From: Stackebrandtia albiflava
GTDB taxonomy: Bacteria > Actinomycetota > Actinomycetes > Mycobacteriales > Micromonosporaceae
Direction: 5' to 3'
DNA length: 64,000 bases
Assembly: GCF_007994225.1 (NCBI RefSeq)
Contig: NZ_VLLL01000009.1
Coordinates: 124,001-188,000 of the forward strand
Positions within the stretch are counted from its first letter, which is position 1; each line of letters starts with the position of its first letter. A program made the translations under genes and the position numbers. Of this stretch, positions 1 through 9,010 are shown piece after piece. The notes under the pieces are model-generated. The model made no database searches. It worked only from the letters and a program-made list of their open reading frames with translations, and had not been told where the DNA came from.

Positions 1-542
1 TGAAGGTGGTACGTGTCCTGTTCCTGGGCGACACCTGGCAGGCGTTCCCGATGAGCGGCTGGGTACTGGCCGGATTGCTCGCGCTGCGCGGGTTGGTGAT
101 CCTGCTGGGCCAGGCGTTCCCGGAGGAGTTGCTGTTCCGGGGCTACCTGTTCTCGTCGCTGTCGCGGCAGTGGCCGCGTTGGGCGGTGGTCACGGCGGTG
201 TCGGTGTCGTTCGGCGTGCTGCACGTCATCTCCAACCCCGGCGCCGACGCCGACCTCGGTTTCCGGTTGCTGTACGCGGTCATGGCCACCGGCCTCGGGC
301 TCGCCGTGGCCGCGTGCCGCGCCTACGGCGGCACGATCTGGCTCGCGGTGGGTTTCCACACGGGTCACAATCTGACGGCGGGGGCGCTCGGTACGTCGGC
401 CTACGACTGGTCGCTGCTGTTGTCCGGCGCGGCACTGGCCGGCTTCGGCACGGTTCTGCTCCTGCTCGACCGGCGGCGTTCCCGTCGCGCCGGGAACGCC
501 GTTCCCACCGCCACGGCGGTAGCCGCCGGACCGGCGGCGTGA
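1..542 (+). CDS. CPBP-family intramembrane metalloprotease, 5' end missing
   Basis: The frame is open to the left edge of the window, so the gene starts upstream; an in-frame GTG at 6 is probably internal. The visible 178 residues are mostly hydrophobic. They contain the CPBP (Abi, type II CAAX-prenyl protease-like) signature EELLFRGYL near residue 40, a second conserved stretch around FGVLHV and a later histidine in FHTGHN, which together supply the glutamate and histidine metal ligands of the family. The C-terminus is a short basic and Ala-rich tail. Substrate unknown; family members process membrane proteins or act in immunity to bacteriocins. The family call is firm, the role is not. Confidence 0.85.
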   Translation, partial: KVVRVLFLGDTWQAFPMSGWVLAGLLALRGLVILLGQAFPEELLFRGYLFSSLSRQWPRWAVVTAVSVSFGVLHVISNPGADADLGFRLLYAVMATGLGLAVAACRAYGGTIWLAVGFHTGHNLTAGALGTSAYDWSLLLSGAALAGFGTVLLLLDRRRSRRAGNAVPTATAVAAGPAA

Positions 543-1061
543 ACCGTCCACCACACTCGTCGTGACGTTCGCACCACCGGAGTCGGGGACACCGCCTCAT
601 CCCGCCGATGAGACACCGGCACCCCCGGCTCCGGCCGCCGATGACGTGCCACGGGACGGGCGACGGGCCGTCGACGAGGTGGGGTCGTGACCACGCGACG
701 GCCGATGTTCCCGAACGCGAATGTCGTGCGGCGTAGCCGAAGGCGGCTCCCACATGGTGGACACACCGGCCAGGTCACATGACTCCGCAGGTGAGAGCGG
801 CCGCTACCGACACCGCAGCCGCTACGGAGTATGTCGATTATGGTTGCGAATATTGACAATCGTAAAGTCACAGTGGGACGATTCCGACCCACCGGGACCC
901 ACGTCCCGGCGAACCGGAGGCCCCGGTCACCGACCGGCCCGCCCGCGTACCCACGGCGTCGCCGGATCCCCGGCACCACCGCGGCCTCCGGTCCAGGTTC
1001 GCCACCACGGCGAACACCGCCGACCGGCCGGCGACGGCCGGACACCGCCCGGAGAATCACC
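543..1061. other. Intergenic region upstream of the M23 peptidase gene
   Basis: No credible gene: reading frames here are arginine/proline-rich shadows. Positions about 828-885 are clearly AT-richer than the surroundings and hold a TTGACA at 853-858, a plausible -35 for the peptidase gene; the best -10 17-18 bases on (GACGAT) is weak. This would leave a leader of about 170 bases. I looked for the c-di-AMP (ydaO) riboswitch often found before actinobacterial cell-wall hydrolases and could not see its conserved blocks. Confidence 0.4.
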
Positions 1062-2054
1062 ATGAACAGAACACCGACACCCTCTCGTGTCGGCCACTCC
1101 CGCCGCCGACTCACCCGATTGCTGGTGGGGCTGACCACCGCCTTGGCGCTGGCGGTCACCGGCGTCGTCGGCGCCAACCTCGCCTACGCCGCACCCGCCA
1201 CCACCGCCGCTCCCGCCTGGCCGCTCGTCCGCAACGGCGACACCGGCGACCGGGTGAAGACCGTGCAGCTCCTGCTGCGTCACCACGGTGAATCGATCGA
1301 CGCGGACGGCATCTTCGGTCCGCTCACCAAGGGCGCCGTCACCCGGTTCCAACAGGACAACGGACTGGGCGCCGACGGCATCGTGGGTCCGCAGACCTGG
1401 CCGGTACTCACCGTCGACCTGAACACCGGCTCCTCGGGCGAGGCGGTGAAGGCGCTGCAGACCCTTCTCAACCGCCACGACCACGACGTGCCGGTCGACG
1501 GCGCGTTCTCGTCCGCCACCCAGGCCGCGCTCGCCGAGTTCAAGGCCGAACACGGTCTCGCCGCGGGCACCGCCGTCAACGACACGGTGTGGCAGTACCT
1601 CGTGGGCGCCTCACCGCCGGTCGGCGACGCCTCGCTGCCACTGGACCACGACCTGTTGCCCCGCACCGAATGGGACGACCCGCACCACGACTACCCCGCC
1701 ATCGACCTGGCCGTGCCGACCGGCACGCCGGCGCTGGCGGTGGTCGCCGGTACCGCGAGCCGCATCAACGATTCGAGCTGCGGCCTGGGCGTCAACATCG
1801 TCGACGCGGCGGGGAACCGCTACACCTACTGCCACTTCTCCTCCATAGGCGTCTCCAACGGGCAGAAGGTCACGCCCGGGCAGCAGATCGGACGCACCGG
1901 CAACACCGGGAACTCCACCGGCCCGCACCTGCACTTCGCGATCCGGAAGCCCCCGAACACCAGTGTCTGCCCGCAGCGTTGGTTGATCGCCGTGTACGAC
2001 GGTGACCCCGTACCGAACCCGACGACCCTTCCCACCACCGGCTGCTACTACTGA
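1062..2054 (+). CDS. Secreted M23 peptidase with two peptidoglycan-binding domains
   Basis: A 330-residue exported peptidoglycan endopeptidase. From ATG 1062 there is a basic N-terminus, a hydrophobic stretch and an AYA-A type signal peptidase site near residue 40. Two PG_binding_1 repeats follow (each with a DGIFGP- or DGAFSS-like core), then a LytM/M23 domain: HHDYPAID supplies the first zinc ligands, as in the actinobacterial HHDYPA subgroup, and HLHF near residue 287 gives the catalytic and last zinc histidines. Upstream in-frame starts would add a Pro/Arg-rich tail with no family resemblance, so 1062 was chosen. Likely cleaves peptide cross-links during wall growth; the N-terminal repeats target it to peptidoglycan. 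Confidence 0.9.
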   Translation: MNRTPTPSRVGHSRRRLTRLLVGLTTALALAVTGVVGANLAYAAPATTAAPAWPLVRNGDTGDRVKTVQLLLRHHGESIDADGIFGPLTKGAVTRFQQDNGLGADGIVGPQTWPVLTVDLNTGSSGEAVKALQTLLNRHDHDVPVDGAFSSATQAALAEFKAEHGLAAGTAVNDTVWQYLVGASPPVGDASLPLDHDLLPRTEWDDPHHDYPAIDLAVPTGTPALAVVAGTASRINDSSCGLGVNIVDAAGNRYTYCHFSSIGVSNGQKVTPGQQIGRTGNTGNSTGPHLHFAIRKPPNTSVCPQRWLIAVYDGDPVPNPTTLPTTGCYY

Positions 2055-2083
2055 TCCCGGCGCTCCTCGCCCGTGATCGCCGG

Positions 2084-2125
2084 GGGCGGTCGCGGCACGG
2101 CCTTCACCCGTGACCGCGACCGCCC
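2084..2125 (+). terminator. Hairpin terminator after the M23 gene
   Basis: GGGCGGTCGCGG at 2084-2095 pairs with CCGCGACCGCCC at 2114-2125, and the inner CACGG/CCGTG extends the stem to 17 pairs with one bulged base. There is no U-run, as is usual in very GC-rich actinobacteria. Confidence 0.75.
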
Positions 2126-2471
2126 TCCGGCCGTGTTCAGGTTCCGGCCACCCAAACGTCCGCCGTCCGCCCCGCCGGGGTGGCCGGCAGGTTAACCGGG
2201 CGGCCTTTAGTTCCGTCTGACGGTTCACCGTGATCTCCGTGATCCGGCCGGGGGCCGTCACCACCGCGCGCCGGCATCCGGCCGGTCACGGTGCGGCTCC
2301 GTGCGTTTTCGGCCGATTCCGCCATTAAGATCCGGCTATTGCCAAGTTTGGATCTTTGTGGGTATCGTCCTTGCGTCGGAACCAGGGTCGCTTCCGCGTT
2401 CATCCATAGTGGGGTGACCTCTGCCCCGGTTCCCACCCCGGGAATCCATTTAAGCCCATTATGGAGGAAGA
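2126..2471. other. Intergenic control region upstream of the ugp-type operon
   Basis: No gene seen. Positions 2320-2380 are relatively AT-rich and contain an inverted repeat AAGATCC (2327-2333), 16 bases, GGATCTT (2350-2356), a candidate operator or leader hairpin. A single GTTCACC at 2223-2229 resembles half a PhoP box, but I found no second copy at the required 11-base spacing. The ribosome binding site GGAGGAAG immediately precedes ATG 2472. Confidence 0.4.
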
Positions 2472-3839
2472 ATGCGACGCGCTCGCGCGATCGCCGGCTG
2501 TGCGCTGGCGGCGCTGCTCGTGACCGGATTGACGGCATGCAGCGACGAACCCGAAGACGAAGGCGCCATCGACGTCTGGATCGGATTCACCGACTACCGA
2601 CTGGACTGGGCGAAGGAACGCGCCGCCGAATTCACCGAGAAACACCCCGAGTTCACCGTCAACGTGCAGGGCTACGAGAGCTACGAGGTCCTGTTCGACG
2701 CCTTGACCGCGGCATCCCAGCAGGGCGAGCCCCCGACCATCGTGCAGAACTTCGAGGCCGCCACGCAGGAGTCGAGGGACGCCGTCAACGCCGACGGTGA
2801 ACCGCTGTTCGCCTCCGTCGAGGACGCCATCGGCGGCCGCGACGAGATCCTCGGCGAACCGGTCGTCCTGGACGACGTCGTGGACGCCGCCCGCTCGTAC
2901 TACACGGTCGACGGCGAGTTCTCCTCCATGCCGTGGAACACCTCCACGACCCTGTTCTACTCCAACTCGACGTACCTCGAGGCGGCCGGCGTCGACGCGC
3001 CCCCGCAGACCTGGGAGGACGTCACCGCCGCCTGCGACAAGATCATGGCGCTGGACGACGCCCCCGCCAACTGCATCAGCTGGCCGAACCACTCCTGGTT
3101 CCCGGAGCAGGTGCTCGCCGAGCAGGGCGGCCTGCTCGCCGACCAGGACAACGGACGGTCGGGCCGCGCGGAGAACGTCGACCTGACCTCTCCGGAGTGG
3201 CTGTCGTTCATCGAGTACTGGAAGGAGCTCAACGACTCCGGCCACTACTACTACTCCGGTGTCCAGGAGGACTGGGACGGCCCCAAGAACGCCTTCGGCG
3301 GCCAGGAGGTCGCGTTCCTGCTGACCTCCTCCGGTGACGCGACCTCCGTCGTCACCGAGGCCGAGGCCACCGGATTCGAGGCGCAGGTCAGCCGGATGCC
3401 CGTCTTCGCCGACAAGCCCTACTCGGGCAACCTGATCGGCGGCGCGACACTGTGGCTGGTCGACGGCCTCCCCGAGAACACCCGAGACGGCGCCCTGGCC
3501 TTCATGCAGTACCTCAACAACCCCGAGAACGCCGCCGACTGGCACAAGACCACCGGCTACATCCCGATCACGAACTCCGCGATCGAACTGCTGGAGACCG
3601 AGGGCTGGTTCGAGGAGAACCCGTACCAGCAGGTCGCGACCGACCAGTTGGCGCTGTCGGACGGTTCACCCGCCGCTTCGGGCGTGTTGCTGGGCAGCTT
3701 CGTGGCGATCCGCGCCGAGATCACCAAGGCGGTGGAGGACATCCTCACCTCAGGAGCCGATCCCGCGACGCGGTTCGAAGAGGCCGACGCCGCCGCGCAG
3801 CAGCTCCTCGACGAGTACAACTCGCTCTACTCGGGCTGA
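2472..3839 (+). CDS. ugpB: ABC-importer lipoprotein, UgpB-like
   Basis: A 455-residue family 1 extracellular solute-binding protein. The N-terminus has a short hydrophobic signal and the lipobox LTAC, so the mature protein would be anchored by Cys 23 or so. The body has the UgpB/MalE fold pattern: early VWIGFTD strand, the PPTIVQNFEA segment, and a C-terminal NPENAADWHKTTGYIPITNSA region typical of glycerol-3-phosphate or oligosaccharide binders. It heads a three-gene importer operon (5-base gap to the next gene), and a glycerophosphodiester phosphodiesterase lies just beyond, which favours sn-glycerol-3-phosphate or glycerophosphodiesters. No ATPase gene is present; a shared MsiK/UgpC-type ATPase elsewhere is expected. 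Confidence 0.8.
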   Translation: MRRARAIAGCALAALLVTGLTACSDEPEDEGAIDVWIGFTDYRLDWAKERAAEFTEKHPEFTVNVQGYESYEVLFDALTAASQQGEPPTIVQNFEAATQESRDAVNADGEPLFASVEDAIGGRDEILGEPVVLDDVVDAARSYYTVDGEFSSMPWNTSTTLFYSNSTYLEAAGVDAPPQTWEDVTAACDKIMALDDAPANCISWPNHSWFPEQVLAEQGGLLADQDNGRSGRAENVDLTSPEWLSFIEYWKELNDSGHYYYSGVQEDWDGPKNAFGGQEVAFLLTSSGDATSVVTEAEATGFEAQVSRMPVFADKPYSGNLIGGATLWLVDGLPENTRDGALAFMQYLNNPENAADWHKTTGYIPITNSAIELLETEGWFEENPYQQVATDQLALSDGSPAASGVLLGSFVAIRAEITKAVEDILTSGADPATRFEEADAAAQQLLDEYNSLYSG

Positions 3840-3844
3840 CATCC

Positions 3845-5227
3845 GTGACGGTCTATCCGATAATGCTGCCGCTGTTCGCGATGACGGCGGTGGCCGGAGC
3901 CCTGGTGGGCCGGGCGGTCTGGCGTTCCGCCGGACTGTCCGGCCGCGCCGGCGCCCTCATCGTGGCGCCGGCGGGTCTACTGGGTCCCCTCATCACCATG
4001 GTCCCCCTGGAGTCGTGCACCTTCGAACCGGAGCGCGGCCTCATGGACAACGCGGTCGGGACGGTCGCCTTCGCGGGAGGCGCGGCCGTGGCGATCGCCG
4101 CGGTGGCGTGGATCGGCCGGGCATTGAGCAGTCCCGGCGGACTCGGGAACCTCGACAGCGGCGGCGACTCGGGAACGTACCGGCACCGGCCGCTCATGCC
4201 GTGGCTGCTGCTGGTGCCCACGCTGACGATCCTCGCCGTGTTCCTGTACTGGCCACTGGTGGAGACGTTCCGGCTGTCCACGCACCTGGTCCGGCGCGGC
4301 GCCCCGCGTGAGCCGTTCGTCTGTGTGGACAACTACACGGCGCTGCTCGGTCCGAGCCTGGAGTGGTGGTTCGTCGTACCCGCCGCGGCCCTGCTGGTGG
4401 CGGCGGTGGCGGCCCACGTCGCCAGACGGCACGCCCGCCCGGGCCTGGACGACACCGCGAACCGGTTGGCGAGGCTGCGTGGCGCCCTGGTGGTCCTGAC
4501 GGTCGTCGCCGCGACCGCGTCGGTGTTCGGCCCCGGTTACCGGCCGGTCTTCGTCACCACCCTGATCCTCACCTCCGGGACAGTCCTGATAGGTCTCGCC
4601 GTGGGCCTGGGAATCGCCTTGCTGGTGTCGCAGCCGATCCGCGGCAGGTCCATCTACCGAACTCTCCTGGTGTGGCCGTACGCCATCAGCCCGCCGATCG
4701 CGGGCATCCTGTTCTTCGTCATCTTCGACCCGCTCACCGGCATCGCCGGGCACATCTGGGAGACCCTGACACCCTGGGAGATGCCGAACTACCGGACCGA
4801 CGCCACTCTGGCGCGGGTGGTGGTGATCGTCGCGAGCATCTGGAAGACGCTCGGTTTCACGATCCTGTTCTACATCGCCGGGTTGCAGAACGTCTCCACC
4901 CAGATGTTGGAGGCCGCGCAGATGGACGGGGCGAACGCGTGGCAGCGGTTCCGGCACTTCATCCTGCCGAGTCTGACGCCCATCACGTTCTTCCTGATCG
5001 TCACGAACGTGACCTACGCGTTCTTCCAGGTGTTCGGGACGATCGCGTATCTCACCGGCGGCGGCCCCTCCGGCGCCACCACCGACGCCATGACCTCCAT
5101 CATCGAGGTCTCGACCGGCAACATCGGTGACGGTGCGGCGGGCTCCCTGGTCCTGTTCGCGATGGTGCTCGCGGTGACCGCCTGGCAGTTCCGGGCCACC
5201 GGCCGACGTGTCCACTACGGAGCATAG
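3845..5227 (+). CDS. ugpA: ABC-importer permease, UgpA-like, enlarged
   Basis: A 460-residue permease, against about 290-310 for ordinary UgpA. GTG 3845 lies five bases after the ugpB stop; ATG 3863 is an alternative. The canonical first helix (PWLLLVPTLTILAVF) begins only near residue 118, preceded by two or three extra hydrophobic segments. A second extra block with two more predicted helices sits between the VDNYTALLG loop and the core domain. The EAA loop EAAQMDGANAWQRF near residue 356, which docks the ATPase, is intact. This is a genuine enlargement, not a fusion with a recognisable enzyme. It pairs with the downstream permease gene. Confidence 0.75.
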   Translation: MTVYPIMLPLFAMTAVAGALVGRAVWRSAGLSGRAGALIVAPAGLLGPLITMVPLESCTFEPERGLMDNAVGTVAFAGGAAVAIAAVAWIGRALSSPGGLGNLDSGGDSGTYRHRPLMPWLLLVPTLTILAVFLYWPLVETFRLSTHLVRRGAPREPFVCVDNYTALLGPSLEWWFVVPAAALLVAAVAAHVARRHARPGLDDTANRLARLRGALVVLTVVAATASVFGPGYRPVFVTTLILTSGTVLIGLAVGLGIALLVSQPIRGRSIYRTLLVWPYAISPPIAGILFFVIFDPLTGIAGHIWETLTPWEMPNYRTDATLARVVVIVASIWKTLGFTILFYIAGLQNVSTQMLEAAQMDGANAWQRFRHFILPSLTPITFFLIVTNVTYAFFQVFGTIAYLTGGGPSGATTDAMTSIIEVSTGNIGDGAAGSLVLFAMVLAVTAWQFRATGRRVHYGA

Positions 5228-5238
5228 GAGGCCATGGC

Positions 5239-6108
5239 ATGGACATCACCAAGGCCGTGACCGCGACCGAGGAACGGGTACCGAGACGCCGCGGCCGCAG
5301 ACGCGGCGGCAAGTGGTACCTGCACGTGGCGTTGTCGTTGATCTGCGCGGTCTCGTGCGCACCGGTGGTCTACGCGATCCTGGTGGCGACCCAGAACAAC
5401 GCGCAGATGATCAACTTCGACCTCACCTTCGGGGACTCGTTCCTCGCGAACCTCGACACGGTGTGGAACGACCGCGATCTCGGCGGGTTCATGGTCAACT
5501 CGGCGATAATGGCGATCATCATCTCGGTCGGCAAGGCCGCTACCGGCCTGCTGGCGGGTCTGGCGTTCGTGTACTTCCGGTTCCCGGGTCGTTGGATCGT
5601 GTTCTTCTTCGTGTTGATCACGCTCATGATGCCCACCGAGATCTCGATCCTGGCGTTGTTCGAGGTGACGCACGACTTCGGGATCTCGGGAACGATGGCG
5701 GGTCTGACGATTCCGTTCCTCGCCTCGGCGACCGCCGCGTTCCTGTTCCGGCAGCACTTCGCGAACCTTCCGGCGAACCTGTCGGAGGCCGCGCAGCTCG
5801 ACGGCGCCAACCCGATCCAGTTCCTCACCCGAGTGCTGATCCCGTTGTCGTGGAACGTGTTGGGCGCACTGCTGGTCATCGAGTTCCTGTACGGCTGGAA
5901 CATGTACCTGTGGCCGCTGCTCACCGTCAACGACCGGTCCGACCAGGTCGTCCAGGTGGGACTCGCCAGCCTCCAGCAGTCCGGCCAGGGACAGCTCTAC
6001 GGGCCGCTGATGCTGGGTGCGCTCATCGCGTCGATCCCACCGATCCTGGTGTTCCTCGCCTTGCAACGCCCGTTCATGAAGGGCTTCGCGATGGCTCGCG
6101 ACAAGTAG
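5239..6108 (+). CDS. ugpE: ABC-importer permease, UgpE-like
   Basis: A 289-residue inner-membrane permease of normal size. It has a basic N-terminal tail, six predicted helices and the EAA loop EAAQLDGANPIQF near residue 184, ending in the usual PFMKGFA motif. AGGAGG at 5226-5231, overlapping the stop of the previous gene, lies seven bases from ATG 5239 and decides the start over the out-of-frame ATG at 5234. Third gene of the importer operon; together with the 460-residue partner it forms the membrane channel. The last codons are duplicated downstream (see the 27-bp repeat). Confidence 0.85.
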   Translation: MDITKAVTATEERVPRRRGRRRGGKWYLHVALSLICAVSCAPVVYAILVATQNNAQMINFDLTFGDSFLANLDTVWNDRDLGGFMVNSAIMAIIISVGKAATGLLAGLAFVYFRFPGRWIVFFFVLITLMMPTEISILALFEVTHDFGISGTMAGLTIPFLASATAAFLFRQHFANLPANLSEAAQLDGANPIQFLTRVLIPLSWNVLGALLVIEFLYGWNMYLWPLLTVNDRSDQVVQVGLASLQQSGQGQLYGPLMLGALIASIPPILVFLALQRPFMKGFAMARDK

Positions 6109-6154
6109 TACAGCGCGATGGCTCGCGACAAATAACGCCGCGCGACGGCTCGCC
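6087..6154 (+). repeat. Tandem 27-bp duplication of the ugpE 3' end
   Basis: CGCGATGGCTCGCGACAA occurs at 6087-6104, where it encodes the last residues of the permease, and again exactly at 6114-6131; a degraded third copy (CGCGACGGCTCGCC) starts at 6141. The period is 27 bases each time. The second copy even repeats the in-frame stop. The third copy forms the left arm of the terminator hairpin. Confidence 0.8.
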
Positions 6155-6174
6155 TTGAACGACGAGGCGAGCCG
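6146..6174 (+). terminator. Hairpin terminator of the ugp-type operon
   Basis: CGGCTCGCC (6146-6154) pairs perfectly with GGCGAGCCG (6166-6174) across an 11-base loop, 37 bases after the permease stop. Confidence 0.65.
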
Positions 6175-6361
6175 TTCGCATGTCAGACGGCAGGGCGCAC
6201 GAGTCCGTCACCTACGGACGGGCCGGCGGCCTTCGGAGTCGGCACCGGCTGCGAACACCGGCCGCGCCACGAGTCGCGTCACCGACGAACGGAACGGCGT
6301 GGTCGCCCGGCGCGCCCGCGGAGGCCGGTCGAGCGGTCACGTGAACCGCCCATGGGAACGA

Positions 6362-6407
6362 CCGAGGCCGCCACCCGGGCGCTTCACACGCCGGGTGGCG
6401 GCCTCGG
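6362..6407. terminator. Bidirectional terminator
   Basis: A perfect 17-bp stem (6362-6378 with 6391-6407) and a 12-base loop lie between the converging importer operon and phosphodiesterase gene, ten bases from the latter's stop. It can serve both strands. Confidence 0.8.
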
Positions 6408-6416
6408 TTCCCCGAT

Positions 6417-7268
6417 TCAGTTGACTCCCGCCGGTTCCCGATCCAGCACCGCCGCCAGCACACCGGGGTAGTCGGTCGTCAGGGCGTCGACGCCCCAGTC
6501 CAGCAGTTCACGCATCCGGTCCGGGTCGTTGACGGTGTAGACGTTGAGGCGCAGCCCCGCCGCCTGCACCCTGGCGACGTCGTCGGGTCCCGACACGGCC
6601 CGCTCGTCCACTCCGAACTCGTCGGCCCAACCGGCGAGCCGGGCGAGTCGGCTCCTCCCCGGGATTCGCGTCGCCAGCCACATCGACGCGACTCCCGGGC
6701 GCAGTGCCGACATCCGGCGCAGTGAGTCCGCGGCGAACGAGAGGAACGTCAACCGGTCCGCGGCGATCAGGTCGTCCCATCGGGAGTCGGACGAGAGGAC
6801 GTCGTCGACGGCCCTCTCCAGTCCCGGGTGCCTCGCGGGGTGCTTCAACTCGACGAACAGGCCGGTGCGGCAGGGCCCGATCAGGTCGGGCACCTCGGCG
6901 AGGGTGAGGATCCGCTGTCCGGCGAACCGCCCGTTCCGGTGGGCTCCGGCGTCGAGGCGGTGGAGTTCCGACAGCGTGAAGGTGTTCACGGGGTGGTCGG
7001 CCCGGCCCGGGAAGACCGCCGCCACGTCGGTCGTACGCGCCGGGGTGAAGTCGTGGAGCAGCACCGGAACACCGTCCCGGGTCAACTGCACGTCCACCTC
7101 GATGGTCGTGGGCCGGTGGGCGGCCGCCGCGGCGAAGGCCGCGGCCGTCATCTCGGGCGCGTCACCGCAGCCGGCCCGGTGTGCCACCGCGAAGCGGCCA
7201 CGTCCACGGTGGAGGCGACGGTGTGCCCGCGCGGTGGGGACGGCCCGGGTTCTGCGTACGTGAATCAT
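6417..7268 (-). CDS. Glycerophosphodiester phosphodiesterase
   Basis: A 283-residue GDPD-family enzyme that hydrolyses glycerophosphodiesters to sn-glycerol-3-phosphate and an alcohol. The family's active-site elements are visible: AHRAG near residue 29, then EVDVQLTRDGVPVLLHD with the metal-binding Glu and Asp and second catalytic His. The C-terminus has the VYTVNDPDRM and TTDYPG motifs. ATG at 7268 is preferred over a start 19 codons upstream because the extension has no family match. No signal peptide is evident, so it is probably cytosolic, acting on substrates brought in by the convergent importer. Confidence 0.88.
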   Translation of the reverse strand: MIHVRRTRAVPTARAHRRLHRGRGRFAVAHRAGCGDAPEMTAAAFAAAAAHRPTTIEVDVQLTRDGVPVLLHDFTPARTTDVAAVFPGRADHPVNTFTLSELHRLDAGAHRNGRFAGQRILTLAEVPDLIGPCRTGLFVELKHPARHPGLERAVDDVLSSDSRWDDLIAADRLTFLSFAADSLRRMSALRPGVASMWLATRIPGRSRLARLAGWADEFGVDERAVSGPDDVARVQAAGLRLNVYTVNDPDRMRELLDWGVDALTTDYPGVLAAVLDREPAGVN

Positions 7269-7467
7269 GGTTACGCACCTCGGTAGAAGGTTCGGTCCCG
7301 CGCCAAGGTAACGGCCGGACCGCACGGAGGGGACACACGCGGATGTCGGGCGGGGAAACTCGGTGCGGCGGGCGGGTGTCCTGCCACCGGTCGTCCGGCA
7401 TGTCGCCGCTGCGCGTGGTCGCCCTCACCGGCCACCGGTATAGTGCCAGCACTCGAAGGGAGACGGC

Positions 7468-8247
7468 GTGGCGTTGATCGAGTTGGAGGGCACCCCGAAT
7501 CTGCGGGACGTCGGGGGCCTGCACACCGCCGACGGCAGAACGGTCAAGAGCGGCCTGGTGTACCGGTCGAGTTCGCTGTCGGGACTGACCCCGGCCGACG
7601 TGACCCGGGTGGCGGAGCTGGAACTGCGCACCGTCATCGACTTCCGGACCTCCGACGAGGTGCGCACCGACGGTCCCGACCGCCTGCCGGAGGGTGTGGA
7701 GCCCGTCGCGTTGCCGGTGGGTGGCGGCAGTATCCAGCAGTTCTACGCGCTGGCGGTGTCGGGCGATCCCGGGAGACTGACGCGAGTACTCGGCGACGGC
7801 GGCGGGGCCCGGTTGATGTGCGACGTGAACCGTGGATTCGTCGACAACGACGCCGAACGGGCGCAGTTCGGGAAGGCCGTGGGGTTGGCGGCCGGCCCGG
7901 ACGGGCTGCCGGTGCTGTATCACTGCACGGCGGGGAAGGACCGCACCGGATGGATGACGGCGATCCTGTTGACCCTGCTCGGAGTCCCCCGTGACTCCGT
8001 GATCGCCGACTACCTGGCGTCCAACGAGTTCTACCGGCCCCGGGCGTCGGACCACCTGGCGATGCTCATCCGCGCCGGTGTACCCGTCGACCTGTTCATC
8101 CCCGTGCTGGAGCAGCGACCGGAATACCTGACGGCGGCGTTCGACACGGTGGACCGACGGTACGGTTCGTTCGACGGGTTCGTCACCGACGGACTGGGCC
8201 TGACACCGGAGGCGGTGGACGGTCTGCGGGAACGCCTGCTCGATTGA
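7468..8247 (+). CDS. Tyrosine/lipid phosphatase, PTP-B type
   Basis: A 259-residue Y_phosphatase3-family protein. The P-loop HCTAGKDRTGW at residues 152-162 carries the catalytic Cys, Arg and the Lys/Asp seen in mycobacterial PtpB-like enzymes, which act on phosphotyrosine, phosphoserine/threonine and phosphoinositides. The N-terminal NLRDVGGL motif is also typical. GTG 7468 follows AAGGGAGA by five bases. A TATAGT at 7439-7444 could be its -10, but the -35 is unconvincing. It stands alone, with an MgtC-like gene 100 bases downstream on the same strand. Confidence 0.85.
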   Translation: MALIELEGTPNLRDVGGLHTADGRTVKSGLVYRSSSLSGLTPADVTRVAELELRTVIDFRTSDEVRTDGPDRLPEGVEPVALPVGGGSIQQFYALAVSGDPGRLTRVLGDGGGARLMCDVNRGFVDNDAERAQFGKAVGLAAGPDGLPVLYHCTAGKDRTGWMTAILLTLLGVPRDSVIADYLASNEFYRPRASDHLAMLIRAGVPVDLFIPVLEQRPEYLTAAFDTVDRRYGSFDGFVTDGLGLTPEAVDGLRERLLD

Positions 8248-8347
8248 ACCGGGACTCCTCCGGGGAAATACGGTCCTGCGGTGAGCGGACCCGTCACCGC
8301 CGACGGCGACCGCGACGCGCATCGCCCCGCACAGAGGACGGTGACTC

Positions 8348-9007
8348 ATGGACTTCTGGGAACATCTCGGCCTGCTCGGCCTCGCCCTGTTCCTCGGCCT
8401 GCTGATCGGGGCCGAACGCGAGTACGAGGGCAAGCCGGCGGGCATGCGCACCCACGCGCTCATCGCGCTCGGTTCGGCGCTGTTCGTCATGGCGGGACGC
8501 TACGGCTTCGACGTGTCGGCCGACTCCCCCGGCGTCGATCCGGCCCGTATCGCGGCCCAGGTCGTGTCGGGAATCGGTTTCCTCGGCGCGGGCGTCATCT
8601 TCTTCCAGCGCAACCTCGTGTTCGGGATGACGACGGCCGCCTCGATCTGGGTCACCACGGCGATAGCCATGGCGTGTGCGGCGGGCCTGCCGGTTATCGC
8701 GGTCGGCGTCACGGTGCTGCATCTGATCGTGGTGGCGGGGTTGACGCCGATGGAACGGTTGATCGGGCGGTTCGCGAAACGTTCCGGGCGGCTGCAACTG
8801 ACCTACGACTCGGGTACGGCCCTGGCGGCGGCGCTCGCGTTGTGCACCAGTCAGGGGTTCACCGTGACCGAGGTCAGCACCGAACGGTCGCGGGAGGGTT
8901 CCCGGAGTACGAGGCTGACGGTCCGGGGGCGGGGCTCGATCGCCAAGTTGACGTCCGACCTCAGCCAGGAGGCGCACATGCTGGGTGTCACGCTGGAGGA
9001 GCTGTGA
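8348..9007 (+). CDS. MgtC/SapB-family membrane protein
   Basis: A 219-residue protein with the MgtC signature in its first 40 residues (GLLIGAEREYEGKPAGMRTH), about four or five membrane helices, a second family motif GIGFLGAG with the FGMTTAASIWVT segment, and a C-terminal ACT-like soluble domain from about residue 145. Family members affect Mg2+ homeostasis, membrane potential or intramacrophage survival; the precise role here is unknown. The stop is three bases from the end of the convergent phosphatase gene, with no room for a separate terminator. Confidence 0.88.
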   Translation: MDFWEHLGLLGLALFLGLLIGAEREYEGKPAGMRTHALIALGSALFVMAGRYGFDVSADSPGVDPARIAAQVVSGIGFLGAGVIFFQRNLVFGMTTAASIWVTTAIAMACAAGLPVIAVGVTVLHLIVVAGLTPMERLIGRFAKRSGRLQLTYDSGTALAAALALCTSQGFTVTEVSTERSREGSRSTRLTVRGRGSIAKLTSDLSQEAHMLGVTLEEL

Positions 9008-9010
9008 CCC

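Noticed and set aside
552-1061. c-di-AMP riboswitch upstream of the M23 gene
   Set aside because: Such elements are common before actinobacterial wall hydrolases, but the conserved sequence blocks are absent.
2222-2240. PhoP box controlling the ugp-type operon
   Set aside because: Only one GTTCACC is present; the required second direct repeat 11 bases away is missing.
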